Part shown: positions 17,793 to 25,765 of the stretch, piece after piece
Layout of the letters: each line of letters starts with the position of its first letter
Numbering within the stretch: the first letter of the stretch is position 1
DNA from: Nodosilinea sp. FACHB-141
Lineage (GTDB): Bacteria; Cyanobacteriota; Cyanobacteriia; Phormidesmidales; Phormidesmidaceae
Length of the DNA: 64,000 nucleotides
Assembly: GCF_014696135.1 (NCBI RefSeq)
Contig: NZ_JACJPP010000010.1
Coordinates: 34,922-98,921, forward strand
Direction: 5' to 3'
The notes under the pieces: model-generated
The model's database searches: none
What the model saw: only the letters and a program-made list of their open reading frames with translations
Told to the model about the DNA's origin: nothing
Made by a program: the position numbers and the translations under genes

Positions 17793-18550
17793 GGAGTTTG
17801 CTCTAGATAAATTTCCCAGGGGTGGAGAAAGTTGGCGATCATCTCGGGCAATAGGCGAAACCCGGTGGGGTCATCCGCAATCAGATCGGTGGTTTGGGAG
17901 CGGTAGCAGTGGATGGCTTGCCGCTTGAGCTCAACCTGGGCCGCCACATCGAGCCGCCAGGCCCGGTAGCCCTCGGCCAGGGGCTGACGCTGGCGAGGGT
18001 CCCAGTCCCAAATTGGGTATTCGAGCCGTCGAGGCGGCTGGGGAAGGTTAGCAATCGCTCCTTGCACTAGCTGCCAACTCGCCCGATGGTCGCGGTGAGG
18101 GTCAAACTGGTAAGGCACAAAAATCGTTTGGGGAGCTGTTTGCCGCAGGTAGGTCTGACACAGCTCTAGGGCTGCCTGAGCGACAGGGTGATCGCCGGGG
18201 CGCGATAAATGGGGTACCTCCCCGTCAGGCAGGCCTAAAAACGTGACGCAGTCGGCGTCTACTTGGAGCAACGCCAGGGCTGCCAGAGTTTCGGCCTGGC
18301 GCACCTGCCGTAGCCTTGGAGGCGGATACTGCTGCGATCGCGGGTGGGAACGGGTGCCGTCGCTGATCACCAGCACATACACCGGGCAACCTATGGCTCG
18401 CAGTTGGGCAATAGCACCACCACAGCCCAGGGTTTCGTCGTCGGGGTGGGGGGCTACCACCAGTACCGGCGCTTTGAGACTAAACAATTGCAGAGGTAGC
18501 GCCGCCGCCGCAAAAGGCGACGAGGCCGGTGAAACATCCAGACTCACCAT
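17789..18550 (-). CDS. PIG-L family N-acetyl-sugar deacetylase
   Basis: This 253-residue zinc-dependent deacetylase of the LmbE/PIG-L fold has the metal and catalytic motif APHPDDETLGCGG near residue 33 and a second His in PYQFDPHRDHRAS. Such enzymes remove N-acetyl groups from GlcNAc-containing substrates. The start overlaps the end of the acyl-CoA dehydrogenase-like gene by 7 bases, and its end overlaps the methyltransferase start, so all three are one tight leftward operon. Confidence 0.9.
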   Translation of the reverse strand: MVSLDVSPASSPFAAAALPLQLFSLKAPVLVVAPHPDDETLGCGGAIAQLRAIGCPVYVLVISDGTRSHPRSQQYPPPRLRQVRQAETLAALALLQVDADCVTFLGLPDGEVPHLSRPGDHPVAQAALELCQTYLRQTAPQTIFVPYQFDPHRDHRASWQLVQGAIANLPQPPRRLEYPIWDWDPRQRQPLAEGYRAWRLDVAAQVELKRQAIHCYRSQTTDLIADDPTGFRLLPEMIANFLHPWEIYLEQTP

Positions 18551-19758
18551 AGACGACTGGCCGGAGTCGTTTCAGCTAGGGCATAGCTTCCTACCCCCGC
18601 CAGGGCGGCGTCAAAAGCGGGTTGCCGCAGGTAAAGGGTCAAGTCGCGAATCACCCGCTCCATAGCGTGGGGCGACAGTAGTCCTCGGGTGCCTACCGAA
18701 CGCTGGCACAGCTGCATGGTGTCTATGCAAATTTGCTCAATGGCGGTGCGCATCATGTTGGCATAAGCCACCAGCCGCGCCTGGTGAGGATGCACTACCT
18801 GGGGGGTGCCACCAAACTGCACGTCGTAATCAGCTAAGCGATCGGCGGCTCCGCGCAGCCAGAGATTGCCGCTTTCCAAGGCGATCGCCATCTGGCCCAG
18901 CCGCTCTTGCTGGTAGGGATGCTCGGTGCGTTGCTGACCCTGCAAATACTGCCGCGTCAGGTCAAATAGCGCCTCGGCACCGCCCAGCTGCACCGCAGCA
19001 AAGCGCACTACCCCGGCGGTCAGCCAGGGTTGTCGCAGGTAGTCGCCCGGCTGGCCAATCAACGCCTCGGCCCCTAGCTCTACGCCGGTAAAGTCAATCT
19101 TGTAGCTGGCAGTGGCCTGCATACCCATGGGCTGCCACCAGGTGCGATCGCAGGCCGTTCTCACCTCATCCATAGGCACAATGCACATTTGCCACGACCC
19201 ATCGGGCAGCTTGCCATTCACAAAGGGGCGCTCCACGTAGCCGCCCCCCGAGCAAAAGGTCTTAGCTCCCTCCATCCGGTAGCGGTTTGGGCCAATAGGC
19301 ACCAAATGCAGGCCCTCGGCATCTTCCGCATTCCAAACGCCAAACAGCTTGTGCTGATCTCGCGCCTCTCGGCCGTAGCGCTCAATTTGCTCCGCCGTGC
19401 CAAAGGTTTGAATCAGCTGCAGTGCATTCACATGCCCCTCATACACCCGCCCGATCGCCAAATTGCCTCGGCCAATGTGTTTGAGCAGCCTCAGCAGATC
19501 GTGGATCGAAGCGGCCTCAATGCCAAGGCCATAGCCGCCTAGGGTAACGCGCAGGGGAGCAGCTAAAAACCCTGCCTTGGCCAACTGCTCAAACTCATTC
19601 GCTGGAAATGCCCCCGGCTCGTCGACTGCCGCCGCCTGAGCTGCAAAGTCATCGGCCATCTGTACAGCCAGTTGAAGTAGCTCTGCGATCGCAGGTTTAG
19701 GCGTTAGCGGCAGGGTTAAAAGTTCAGCAGTGATAGGGACACCTCCTGGGAAAGGCAC
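18544..19758 (-). CDS. Acyl-CoA dehydrogenase-like flavoprotein
   Basis: This 404-residue protein has the acyl-CoA dehydrogenase layout: a helical N-terminus, a central beta domain (GVWNAEDAEGL, AKTFCSGGGYVERP, GMQATASYKIDFTGV) and a C-terminal helical FAD domain. It is diverged and sits in a sugar-modification cluster, so it may oxidise an acyl or amino group on a glycolipid or carrier rather than act in beta-oxidation (inference). The start is a GTG at 19758; no ATG is available near the conserved region. It is first gene of the leftward operon with PIG-L and NodS-like genes. Confidence 0.8.
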   Translation of the reverse strand: MPFPGGVPITAELLTLPLTPKPAIAELLQLAVQMADDFAAQAAAVDEPGAFPANEFEQLAKAGFLAAPLRVTLGGYGLGIEAASIHDLLRLLKHIGRGNLAIGRVYEGHVNALQLIQTFGTAEQIERYGREARDQHKLFGVWNAEDAEGLHLVPIGPNRYRMEGAKTFCSGGGYVERPFVNGKLPDGSWQMCIVPMDEVRTACDRTWWQPMGMQATASYKIDFTGVELGAEALIGQPGDYLRQPWLTAGVVRFAAVQLGGAEALFDLTRQYLQGQQRTEHPYQQERLGQMAIALESGNLWLRGAADRLADYDVQFGGTPQVVHPHQARLVAYANMMRTAIEQICIDTMQLCQRSVGTRGLLSPHAMERVIRDLTLYLRQPAFDAALAGVGSYALAETTPASRLW

Positions 19759-19993
19759 TGTAAGCAGCTACGACGCTGGTAATGCTCCTAAGAATGGCAG
19801 ATGGCCTGACTTGTGCCCCTCTACCCTTTGAGATATTTGTAAAGATTGATGTCTAAATCCTTCAAAGGCCAACTTGAACAGACAAGAGGCCGTCAAAAAG
19901 CTGCCAATAGTGCGAAGACAAGACAGCAAATTCTTGCAACCAACTTTGTAGAACAGGGTAATTGAACTTCTAAGACTGACTAAACTGTGCAGC

Positions 19994-20035
19994 AAAGCAC
20001 CTCGAACTGCTTCTTAGAAGAGTTTGAGGTGCTTT
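19994..20035 (-). terminator. Hairpin after the methyltransferase gene
   Basis: AAAGCACCTC (19994-20003) pairs perfectly with GAGGTGCTTT (20026-20035), just past the 3' end of the leftward methyltransferase gene at 20060. It is a likely transcription end for the two-gene unit 20060-21970. The remaining gap up to 19759 shows no gene. Confidence 0.6.
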
Positions 20036-20059
20036 AGGCGAGCTTGAATGCAGATAGCG

Positions 20060-20803
20060 CTACAGCGCGGTCATTACCTTCAAGAATTCCTCTGACAGGC
20101 ACGAGGTCAATGCACTCTTCTGACGGAAGAGTACCCCGGCTAAGAAGTAAATTCTTTCTGAGAAAAATGCTTGGCGACGGCGCTGAAGCTCCGTGATGGT
20201 ATTCCTGACCTTAGGTTCTGAGCTGTAGTAGCCAAACTTGAGGGGAGTGACCATAAAGTCGACCACATCATAACCAAGTTGTTTAGCGTGGTTAATAGTG
20301 TCAACGGGGTTTGAATAGGCTGAAATCATCAACATCACCTGCTCACAACCTAACGTCAAGAGCTGATTAGTAATACCTGCCCCATCGGCACCACCGTGCA
20401 GAGACGGCATATACAAATTGTTGTCTGGAGCTGGCAGGTAAGGAGGATTTGCGATCAGATAACGCGCTTTTTCTGGGGAGCTGTTAAAGAAGCAGTTGTT
20501 ATGAACTTGATAATAAGGTGTTAGACCATACTGCTCAATTCTAAGCTTCGCCAGCTTATAGGAGTCTGCATTTAGCTCATATCCTTGAATTGTTCCATCA
20601 AAGGCACTTCTGAGCAGGGCTTGAATTACAGGGCTACCATCGCCGGAACCAAATTCAATGATGGTGTCCGCTGAAGTGCTTTGCGATAGCACCATCTTCT
20701 CTAAACACTGGGCATAAAATTGAGACTCTTCAGGGCAGAAAAACACCTGATTAGGAGACTTAACCTCGATCGCAGCATCAGAGGCTAACACAGTTTTGTT
20801 CAT
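20060..20803 (-). CDS. Class I methyltransferase with NPPY motif
   Basis: This 247-residue SAM-dependent methyltransferase has a SAM loop IIEFGSGDGSPVIQ and the ANPPYLPAP motif. NPPY marks methylation of a planar amide or amine nitrogen (PrmC/N6-adenine/N-methyltransferase type). It is not PrmC itself: there is no N-terminal helical domain and the length is short. It lies 45 bases after the diiron-oxidase gene on the same strand and likely acts on the same small-molecule product. The region is visibly AT-richer than its surroundings, suggesting acquisition. Confidence 0.75.
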   Translation of the reverse strand: MNKTVLASDAAIEVKSPNQVFFCPEESQFYAQCLEKMVLSQSTSADTIIEFGSGDGSPVIQALLRSAFDGTIQGYELNADSYKLAKLRIEQYGLTPYYQVHNNCFFNSSPEKARYLIANPPYLPAPDNNLYMPSLHGGADGAGITNQLLTLGCEQVMLMISAYSNPVDTINHAKQLGYDVVDFMVTPLKFGYYSSEPKVRNTITELQRRRQAFFSERIYFLAGVLFRQKSALTSCLSEEFLKVMTAL

Positions 20804-20848
20804 AGCAAGAAAAGGATAAGTAGGTGAGGAGTAGATTGAAGCGTCAGG

Positions 20849-21970
20849 CTAGAGAAATTTGGGCAAAGGAGCAGTTGCCTGTTTGATGCACTGAATAATC
20901 GCATCGCCAGCCCGGTCTCCAATGAATTTTTCCTGGGCATAACCCAGCAAAATTTCCCAGGCATTGTCGGCGTACTGCTCTGCTAGGGGGAGCGCTACAT
21001 CTTGCAGCATCCACAGACCGTGACGCTCATCTTCGCGAATATGCAATTCCCAGTATCCCGATGACTCTTCACTGAGGCTCAACCGTTGAGCCGCTATCAG
21101 ATAGTCAGTGTAAATTGAAGGGCCAACAATTTCAAAGTAGGTGAGCCCGCCGTTGTAACGCAGAAAATAGCGCTTACATTCGGTTAGCAAAAAATTGTGG
21201 TTAATGCTGGCTAAGAGCTGCCAAGGGGCAAGGTCAAAATACCCTTCCGCCTTGGTGTTTAGGTCCATTTCGGCCATCATTTTAGCAAAAAAGGTCGAGT
21301 GCTTTCGGGCCAGGCGACCGTTGCCGTACTCCTCCATCAAAACACGGATCAGCATGGCCTGAACTTCGTTACTCGCCCCGCCTAAAATGCGAGACATGCG
21401 GCTAGCTTCCACTAAGCCATCTAAAGAAGCGATCGCCAGCAAACGTCGATAGCCCTCTCGGTCTAGATCTTCTCGCAGGAAGCGTCTGTTTTCGGTAACG
21501 GGTGGATTTAAGTCTGCCTCATACCAATCTCGCAGGGTCTGCTCTACATTCTGTTGCTGAAGAGATTTGACATCTATTTGCCCTAACTCCCAAGCTTGCC
21601 AGATCGACTCAATGCGATCGCGCACCCACTGCAAATATAGAGAGCGCTCGTTTTTGTAGTGAGATAAATCGTCGTACCAAAAAAGATTGAGGCGATTAAT
21701 TCGGTACAAAACGCGCTGTAAAAACAGATGGGCGGAGTCATCACCAGGTTCAGAAGGATCCCCATAGGCTAGGGGAAGCGCCGCCGAAATAGCAGCTTCT
21801 AGCTCTTGGGTACAGTTGGGAACTTGGGTGACCTGCTGATCAAGATTTTCCAGGTTTAGCAGCTTGATTAGCTGTTCTTCAGCGGCGACAAAGTTAAAAT
21901 CTTTGACTGTTGAGGAGCCATGTACTTCGTTTTCTGTCCTCAAGTCGCGATTGTTTATAACGGAAAACAT
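20849..21970 (-). CDS. Heme-oxygenase-like diiron oxidase (iron-containing redox enzyme family)
   Basis: This is a 373-residue, mostly helical protein. Its C-terminal half carries the HDO metal-ligand set: E214 and H224 (MEEYGNGRLARKH), E280 (LTYFEIVGP), and H310, E313/D314 and H317 (YWELHIREDERHG). These are the two E-x(n)-H and H-x3-[DE]-x2-3-H signatures of UndA/SznF-type enzymes, which use O2 for N-oxygenation, decarboxylation or C-C cleavage. The N-terminal about 150 residues are not recognised. AAGGAG precedes the ATG. It is paired with a methyltransferase, which suggests a small natural-product pathway; the product is unknown. Confidence 0.75.
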   Translation of the reverse strand: MFSVINNRDLRTENEVHGSSTVKDFNFVAAEEQLIKLLNLENLDQQVTQVPNCTQELEAAISAALPLAYGDPSEPGDDSAHLFLQRVLYRINRLNLFWYDDLSHYKNERSLYLQWVRDRIESIWQAWELGQIDVKSLQQQNVEQTLRDWYEADLNPPVTENRRFLREDLDREGYRRLLAIASLDGLVEASRMSRILGGASNEVQAMLIRVLMEEYGNGRLARKHSTFFAKMMAEMDLNTKAEGYFDLAPWQLLASINHNFLLTECKRYFLRYNGGLTYFEIVGPSIYTDYLIAAQRLSLSEESSGYWELHIREDERHGLWMLQDVALPLAEQYADNAWEILLGYAQEKFIGDRAGDAIIQCIKQATAPLPKFL

Positions 21971-22107
21971 GGATCTCCTTAAGAATCTCTATCTTATACA
22001 TAAACTTTAACGATCAAGTGAAAATAACCTATCCGTCTCTGGGCAGAATCTTGTTCTGTCTGTTTCATCTGTCCTTGACGCGGTACAAAGGCATTTTTTC
22101 AGCATAA

Positions 22108-22278
22108 AGTCTTTCCCTTTTTTTAAGGGAAAGACTACTTGTCTTCTAAGGTATGGCTTTAGAGGTTGAGATATTCTCAATCTCTAAAGCTCAATCTAAC
22201 CTAAAGACATTTCTATAAATCCAATTTTTGCCGAAAACGTTCTGCTATCTTTCTTCAGTGATGAAAGATAGCAGAACG
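22108..22278. other. Three consecutive strong hairpins
   Basis: Stem 1 is AGTCTTTCCCTT (22108-22119) with AAGGGAAAGACT (22125-22136) and a T5 loop. Stem 2 is GCTTTAGAGGTTGAG (22156-22170) with CTCAATCTCTAAAGC (22176-22190), one G-T wobble. Stem 3 is CGTTCTGCTATCTTTC (22238-22253) with its exact complement (22263-22278). They fill the 338-base gap between the leftward DUF3891 gene and the leftward diiron-oxidase gene. They may act as terminator plus insulator, or form a structured small RNA. Confidence 0.6.
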
Positions 22279-22308
22279 CTACAAAGTTATTTTAAGACCT
22301 TGCCTTTA

Positions 22309-23043
22309 TCAATCGTCAGATTTCCTTAGAGTCCAGGCTAAGGTTTTGCGTGGAGCCTCCATTAAAGCTTTAGTTAATTCTTCATTAGATTTGAACTGAA
22401 GCTGTGATAGGTAGGAGGCATCAACCATAACCGTAAACTTGTCGCAGGAAAATGGCCACGGCGTAACGCACAAATCGCCAGAGTCTAGCTCATGAACGTT
22501 GTATTGCTTGCCATCAGGGCCCTTGGTGATCTCAAGCTGACGGCCGGCTGCGGGTATCTGGCGCTGAGACAAAATCAGCGACATACGATCGCACCACCGC
22601 ATGAAGGTATAAGCTTTTTCAGCGTCTTCTTGGGTAACGCCAAGTTCAGCCTGCCACTGGGCCTGACGCTGGCGCTGCTCCTTCAAAAAATTCGCCATTT
22701 CTGGGTCTTCTTCTCCCTTGGCCTGATTTAAAAAACACAGGTGCATAGAAATCAGCATCGCTACCCAGCGGCCCTGGTACAGCGCTTCGTCAGCGTGCTG
22801 TTTGAGTTTGTCGATGGGCGATTCTTTGTCGAGGGTGAAGTCTAGCGGTGCTCCTGCTTCGGTTAGCTCATTGCCTTCCCACTCTTTTTCGAGGTGGTCG
22901 TGATGGGCGATCGCGGCAATAGTTTCGTAGAGTCGGTAGGTTTTTTTGCTAAAGTCCCAATAGCCGGCAATTTGAGCCGCTAAAAGTGCGTGAGCACGGT
23001 GGTAAATAATTTCCCAGCCATCAGTTTGAAGATTGACGATCAT
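22309..23043 (-). CDS. DUF3891 family protein
   Basis: This 244-residue soluble protein has the DUF3891 pattern: GWEIIYHRAHALLAAQIAGYW at the N-terminus, then AAIAHHDHLEKEW, MLISMHLCFL and FMRWCDRMSLIL. The conserved His/Asp residues (H in YHRAHA, HHDH, MH) recall HD-type metal sites, so a hydrolase role is possible, but no activity is known. It is monocistronic with a hairpin region downstream. Confidence 0.8.
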   Translation of the reverse strand: MIVNLQTDGWEIIYHRAHALLAAQIAGYWDFSKKTYRLYETIAAIAHHDHLEKEWEGNELTEAGAPLDFTLDKESPIDKLKQHADEALYQGRWVAMLISMHLCFLNQAKGEEDPEMANFLKEQRQRQAQWQAELGVTQEDAEKAYTFMRWCDRMSLILSQRQIPAAGRQLEITKGPDGKQYNVHELDSGDLCVTPWPFSCDKFTVMVDASYLSQLQFKSNEELTKALMEAPRKTLAWTLRKSDD

Positions 23044-23212
23044 AGACCTTGGTTTCGAAAAATAAAGTGGGTATGGCTAGTGGCGGTGTGAGTGCTGACG
23101 CAAAAAATAGCTAGAGCTAAGGTTTACCCATTCAGCAGATATCCAGACGGACCGTTGCAGGTTAACTCCGTCTGGATACTGGTTTTAATGGCTTACTTTG
23201 CTAAAGCTAAAA

Positions 23213-23674
23213 CTAGCTGTTGGGCTGGGATCCATTTACCACGCCTCGAGCGTTTTCAGCGGCATTGTCAGCAGCGCGCTGGGTCGACTTACCAATATTT
23301 TTGACGGCTTCCTTAGCTGACTGACCCACGTCTTGGGCGGTTTCCTTAGCCGACTGACCGACGTCTTTGGCGGCGTCGCCGTACCGCTGAGGAATGGGCC
23401 TATCAATGTTTTCCTGAATCCGCTGCTCAGCCTGACGAATCATGCGATCGGCTTTGGCATCGGCCCCACTGGTATCCATGTCGGTATCTTTATGGGGATA
23501 CATGCCCTCGCTGTCGGCGGTGGCTGGGTTGTTGCTGCCAGAGCTGTTGCCGGTCGGCAAAGCGGCTTGGGCGGTGCCACAAGCGGTTGTCGTCAGCACA
23601 ACTAGGCCGGCTAAAAAGACAACTATCCACTGTCGTAAGGCGTTAGGGTTGAAAATGCGTTTTAGGGTTTGCAT
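23213..23674 (-). CDS. LEA-like repeat lipoprotein
   Basis: This 153-residue protein has an N-terminal membrane segment and lipobox (LVVLTTTAC, about residues 25-33), a low-complexity linker, then amphipathic repeats of the AKDVGQSAKETAQ / DVGQSAKEAVK type near residues 100-150. The matching DNA repeats lie at about 23308-23373. Such 11-mer-like repeats resemble LEA/CsbD-type desiccation proteins. It sits among stress genes. Function is inferred from composition. Confidence 0.65.
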   Translation of the reverse strand: MQTLKRIFNPNALRQWIVVFLAGLVVLTTTACGTAQAALPTGNSSGSNNPATADSEGMYPHKDTDMDTSGADAKADRMIRQAEQRIQENIDRPIPQRYGDAAKDVGQSAKETAQDVGQSAKEAVKNIGKSTQRAADNAAENARGVVNGSQPNS

Positions 23675-23916
23675 AAGTAATGCTCCTTTGAAGAACTAAA
23701 TTTGAACAGTTTGCGATTTTTCCAAGGGAAAAGGCCGTCAATGAAATCTTCCTTGACCTTTGAGCAGTGAGCCATAAGGTAGTCCCTGCTGAGAGGCTGG
23801 TTCAAGAGCTTTGCCTGTGTAGCGAAAGATTGAAAGCTACAATAGACGCCCCTTGAAATAGCCTCTCAAATAAAGGAAGATTGGCCTGTCCACAAATTTC
23901 AGCGAATCAAGCGGCC

Positions 23917-24942
23917 CTACATTTGGCTCTGTAGCGACTGCTTGGTCTCCTTAAAGCGCATACCCAGTTGCTGCTGCTCTTCGCTCGACATGTTCTTGCG
24001 AATGGTGGCAAACATGGTGCTTTCTTCTTGGCGGGTGTGGTCGCCAATCATGGCCTTGAGCTCCTTGAGCTTAGCCATAAACTGGTCACCTGCCGAGGGC
24101 ATGGCTTTAAGCTCATTGAGAATGCCTTCTATTTCAGCCGTTTCGTCAAACAGCTCTTGGGTGTCGTCACCATAGAACGGTTGTACCGCAGGGTAGACTA
24201 CGGCTTCTTCAGCCTTGGCGTGCACCACGAGGTCTTTGTACAGTTGGCCAAACAGCGCTTTAACTTGGTCGTCGTTCTCTGCGTTTCTGATTTCGCTGAT
24301 TAGGGTCCTGGCCTTCTGGTGATCCATAAAGATCAGGTCCATAACGTCGGCAGACTCTTTGTCAGAGGTTTGAGTAACAGCGCTGCCCACAACGCCAGTG
24401 GCGGCGGCAACAGCATCCTGCACCCGAGCCCACAGGCCCTGCTTGGGTTCTTGACCAGTGAGCTCTAGGGTTCCTAAGTACTCAAGCATGCCCTTGAGTT
24501 GCTCCTGGTGGGCACGGTTCTCGAAGTTGACGGTGTTGAGGGGAGCGATCGCTGCCTCGATATCTTGACCAACGACCTGAGCCGCTTTGTGAACTACCAG
24601 ACCCGACATCACCTGGCCATGCTTCAGCAACTCGTGCTGAGCAATTTTCTCGTACATGCTCAGTCGAGAACTTGCGAGAGTTTCTTTTGCCTGGCTGACA
24701 AACTCCTGCACTGTAGGTTTAGGCTCAGCCTGGATCCCATATTGGGTAATGGCTGTTTCAACGATATCTAAATTCTTTTGGTCATCCTCAAGCATGTCTT
24801 CCAGACGATGGCGCAGGTGGTTATCGCTGCACTCGCTGAGAAACTGCTGCTCGTTATCAATAATCAAATTCTGAATAGCCTTGATGTCGGCTAGCTTCTC
24901 TGCGATCGCAGAACGCTTTTGATCGTCAAGCGTGGCAGGCAT
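23917..24942 (-). CDS. Hemerythrin-domain protein with N-terminal helical domain
   Basis: This 341-residue soluble protein has an N-terminal helical region (about 1-165) that looks like a ferritin/DUF-type bundle with several His (HEL, HGQV, HQEQ). The C-terminal region (about 205-325) is an HHE hemerythrin domain with MDHQKARTLI, HAKAEEAVVYPAV and DHTRQEESTMF supplying His/Glu ligands for a diiron site. The likely role is O2, NO or iron sensing or storage. It is a single gene on the minus strand next to other stress genes. Confidence 0.8.
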   Translation of the reverse strand: MPATLDDQKRSAIAEKLADIKAIQNLIIDNEQQFLSECSDNHLRHRLEDMLEDDQKNLDIVETAITQYGIQAEPKPTVQEFVSQAKETLASSRLSMYEKIAQHELLKHGQVMSGLVVHKAAQVVGQDIEAAIAPLNTVNFENRAHQEQLKGMLEYLGTLELTGQEPKQGLWARVQDAVAAATGVVGSAVTQTSDKESADVMDLIFMDHQKARTLISEIRNAENDDQVKALFGQLYKDLVVHAKAEEAVVYPAVQPFYGDDTQELFDETAEIEGILNELKAMPSAGDQFMAKLKELKAMIGDHTRQEESTMFATIRKNMSSEEQQQLGMRFKETKQSLQSQM

Positions 24943-25156
24943 AGTGGAGGGGCTCCATCTTAGAATTCGCTCACAGTCTAAGGTTTCTAACCCAAGGTGA
25001 TATCTGCCGATAGAGCTGATTACGTCTGAATTTTACTGGCGCAATCTATTCCCATAGGCACAGCTCTAAAGCTTCTCCAGACAGAATGGAAGCAATACTA
25101 GATTTAGCCAGAATAGAGTACCCAATTGCTTTTTCCTGGCGGCCACATTCACAGCA

Positions 25157-25200
25157 AAAGCTGCTCTCACCCCTGTTGAGCAGAGGTTAAGAGCAGCTTT
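25157..25200 (-). terminator. Intrinsic-type hairpin after the BON-like gene
   Basis: AAAGCTGCTCT (25157-25167) pairs with AGAGCAGCTTT (25190-25200), 20 bases past the 3' end of the leftward gene at 25221. The T-rich tail on the transcribed strand (CTTTTGCTG) is short. Confidence 0.6.
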
Positions 25201-25220
25201 GAGTGCAGTGCAACTACGAG

Positions 25221-25613
25221 CTAGTGATTTACCGCCACCTGGCTGACATCAACCTCGCGGGTGCCGTCAAGGTGACTGGCAATATCCACAATGCGGTCTA
25301 AAGCCGCACCGTCTACCGAGCCAGCTAAGCAGAGTGCGCTGCCATGTTGGGTCAGAGTTAGCGTGTCAATAGACGCTAGATCGGGCTGTTGGTCAAGGGT
25401 TTGAGCCAGCCGCCGCACCAACCCAAAAGAGTCGTATTCCCCTTCTAGGCCCATGCACTCAGGCGGCGGCGGTGGCGTGTGCATACCCGCTTTCTCTCGC
25501 AGTTCATCGTCGTAGGTGTTGGTAAGACCTGGAGTCATGGGGCTGTGCGATGAGGCCCCGTGGGCAGGGCCGTCATCGCAGTGATCAAAATCGATTTTGT
25601 TGTGCCAAGTCAT
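25221..25613 (-). CDS. Hypothetical protein with BON-like C-terminal half
   Basis: This 130-residue protein has a polar N-terminus with HCDD and a PPPPPE run, followed by a C-terminal region (about 60-130: VRRLAQTLDQQPDLA, LTLTQHGSALCLAGSV, LDRIVDIASHLDG, VDVSQVAVNH) that follows the BON pattern of helix, strand, G-x-V, helix, V-x-V. BON domains often bind membranes or peptidoglycan. No signal peptide is visible. The exact role is unknown. Confidence 0.6.
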   Translation of the reverse strand: MTWHNKIDFDHCDDGPAHGASSHSPMTPGLTNTYDDELREKAGMHTPPPPPECMGLEGEYDSFGLVRRLAQTLDQQPDLASIDTLTLTQHGSALCLAGSVDGAALDRIVDIASHLDGTREVDVSQVAVNH

Positions 25614-25765
25614 GGTTCAAAAACAGGTTACTAAAGAATGTTTAAGGAACTGTAATTGATCTACCTGGCCTAATAATCGTTTGTGTCTGTAGCCCTATCC
25701 TCAACTTGTTTACTAATCAACACCAAACTCCTTTAACTCCTTTAATTGGAGTAATTGGGAATGCC

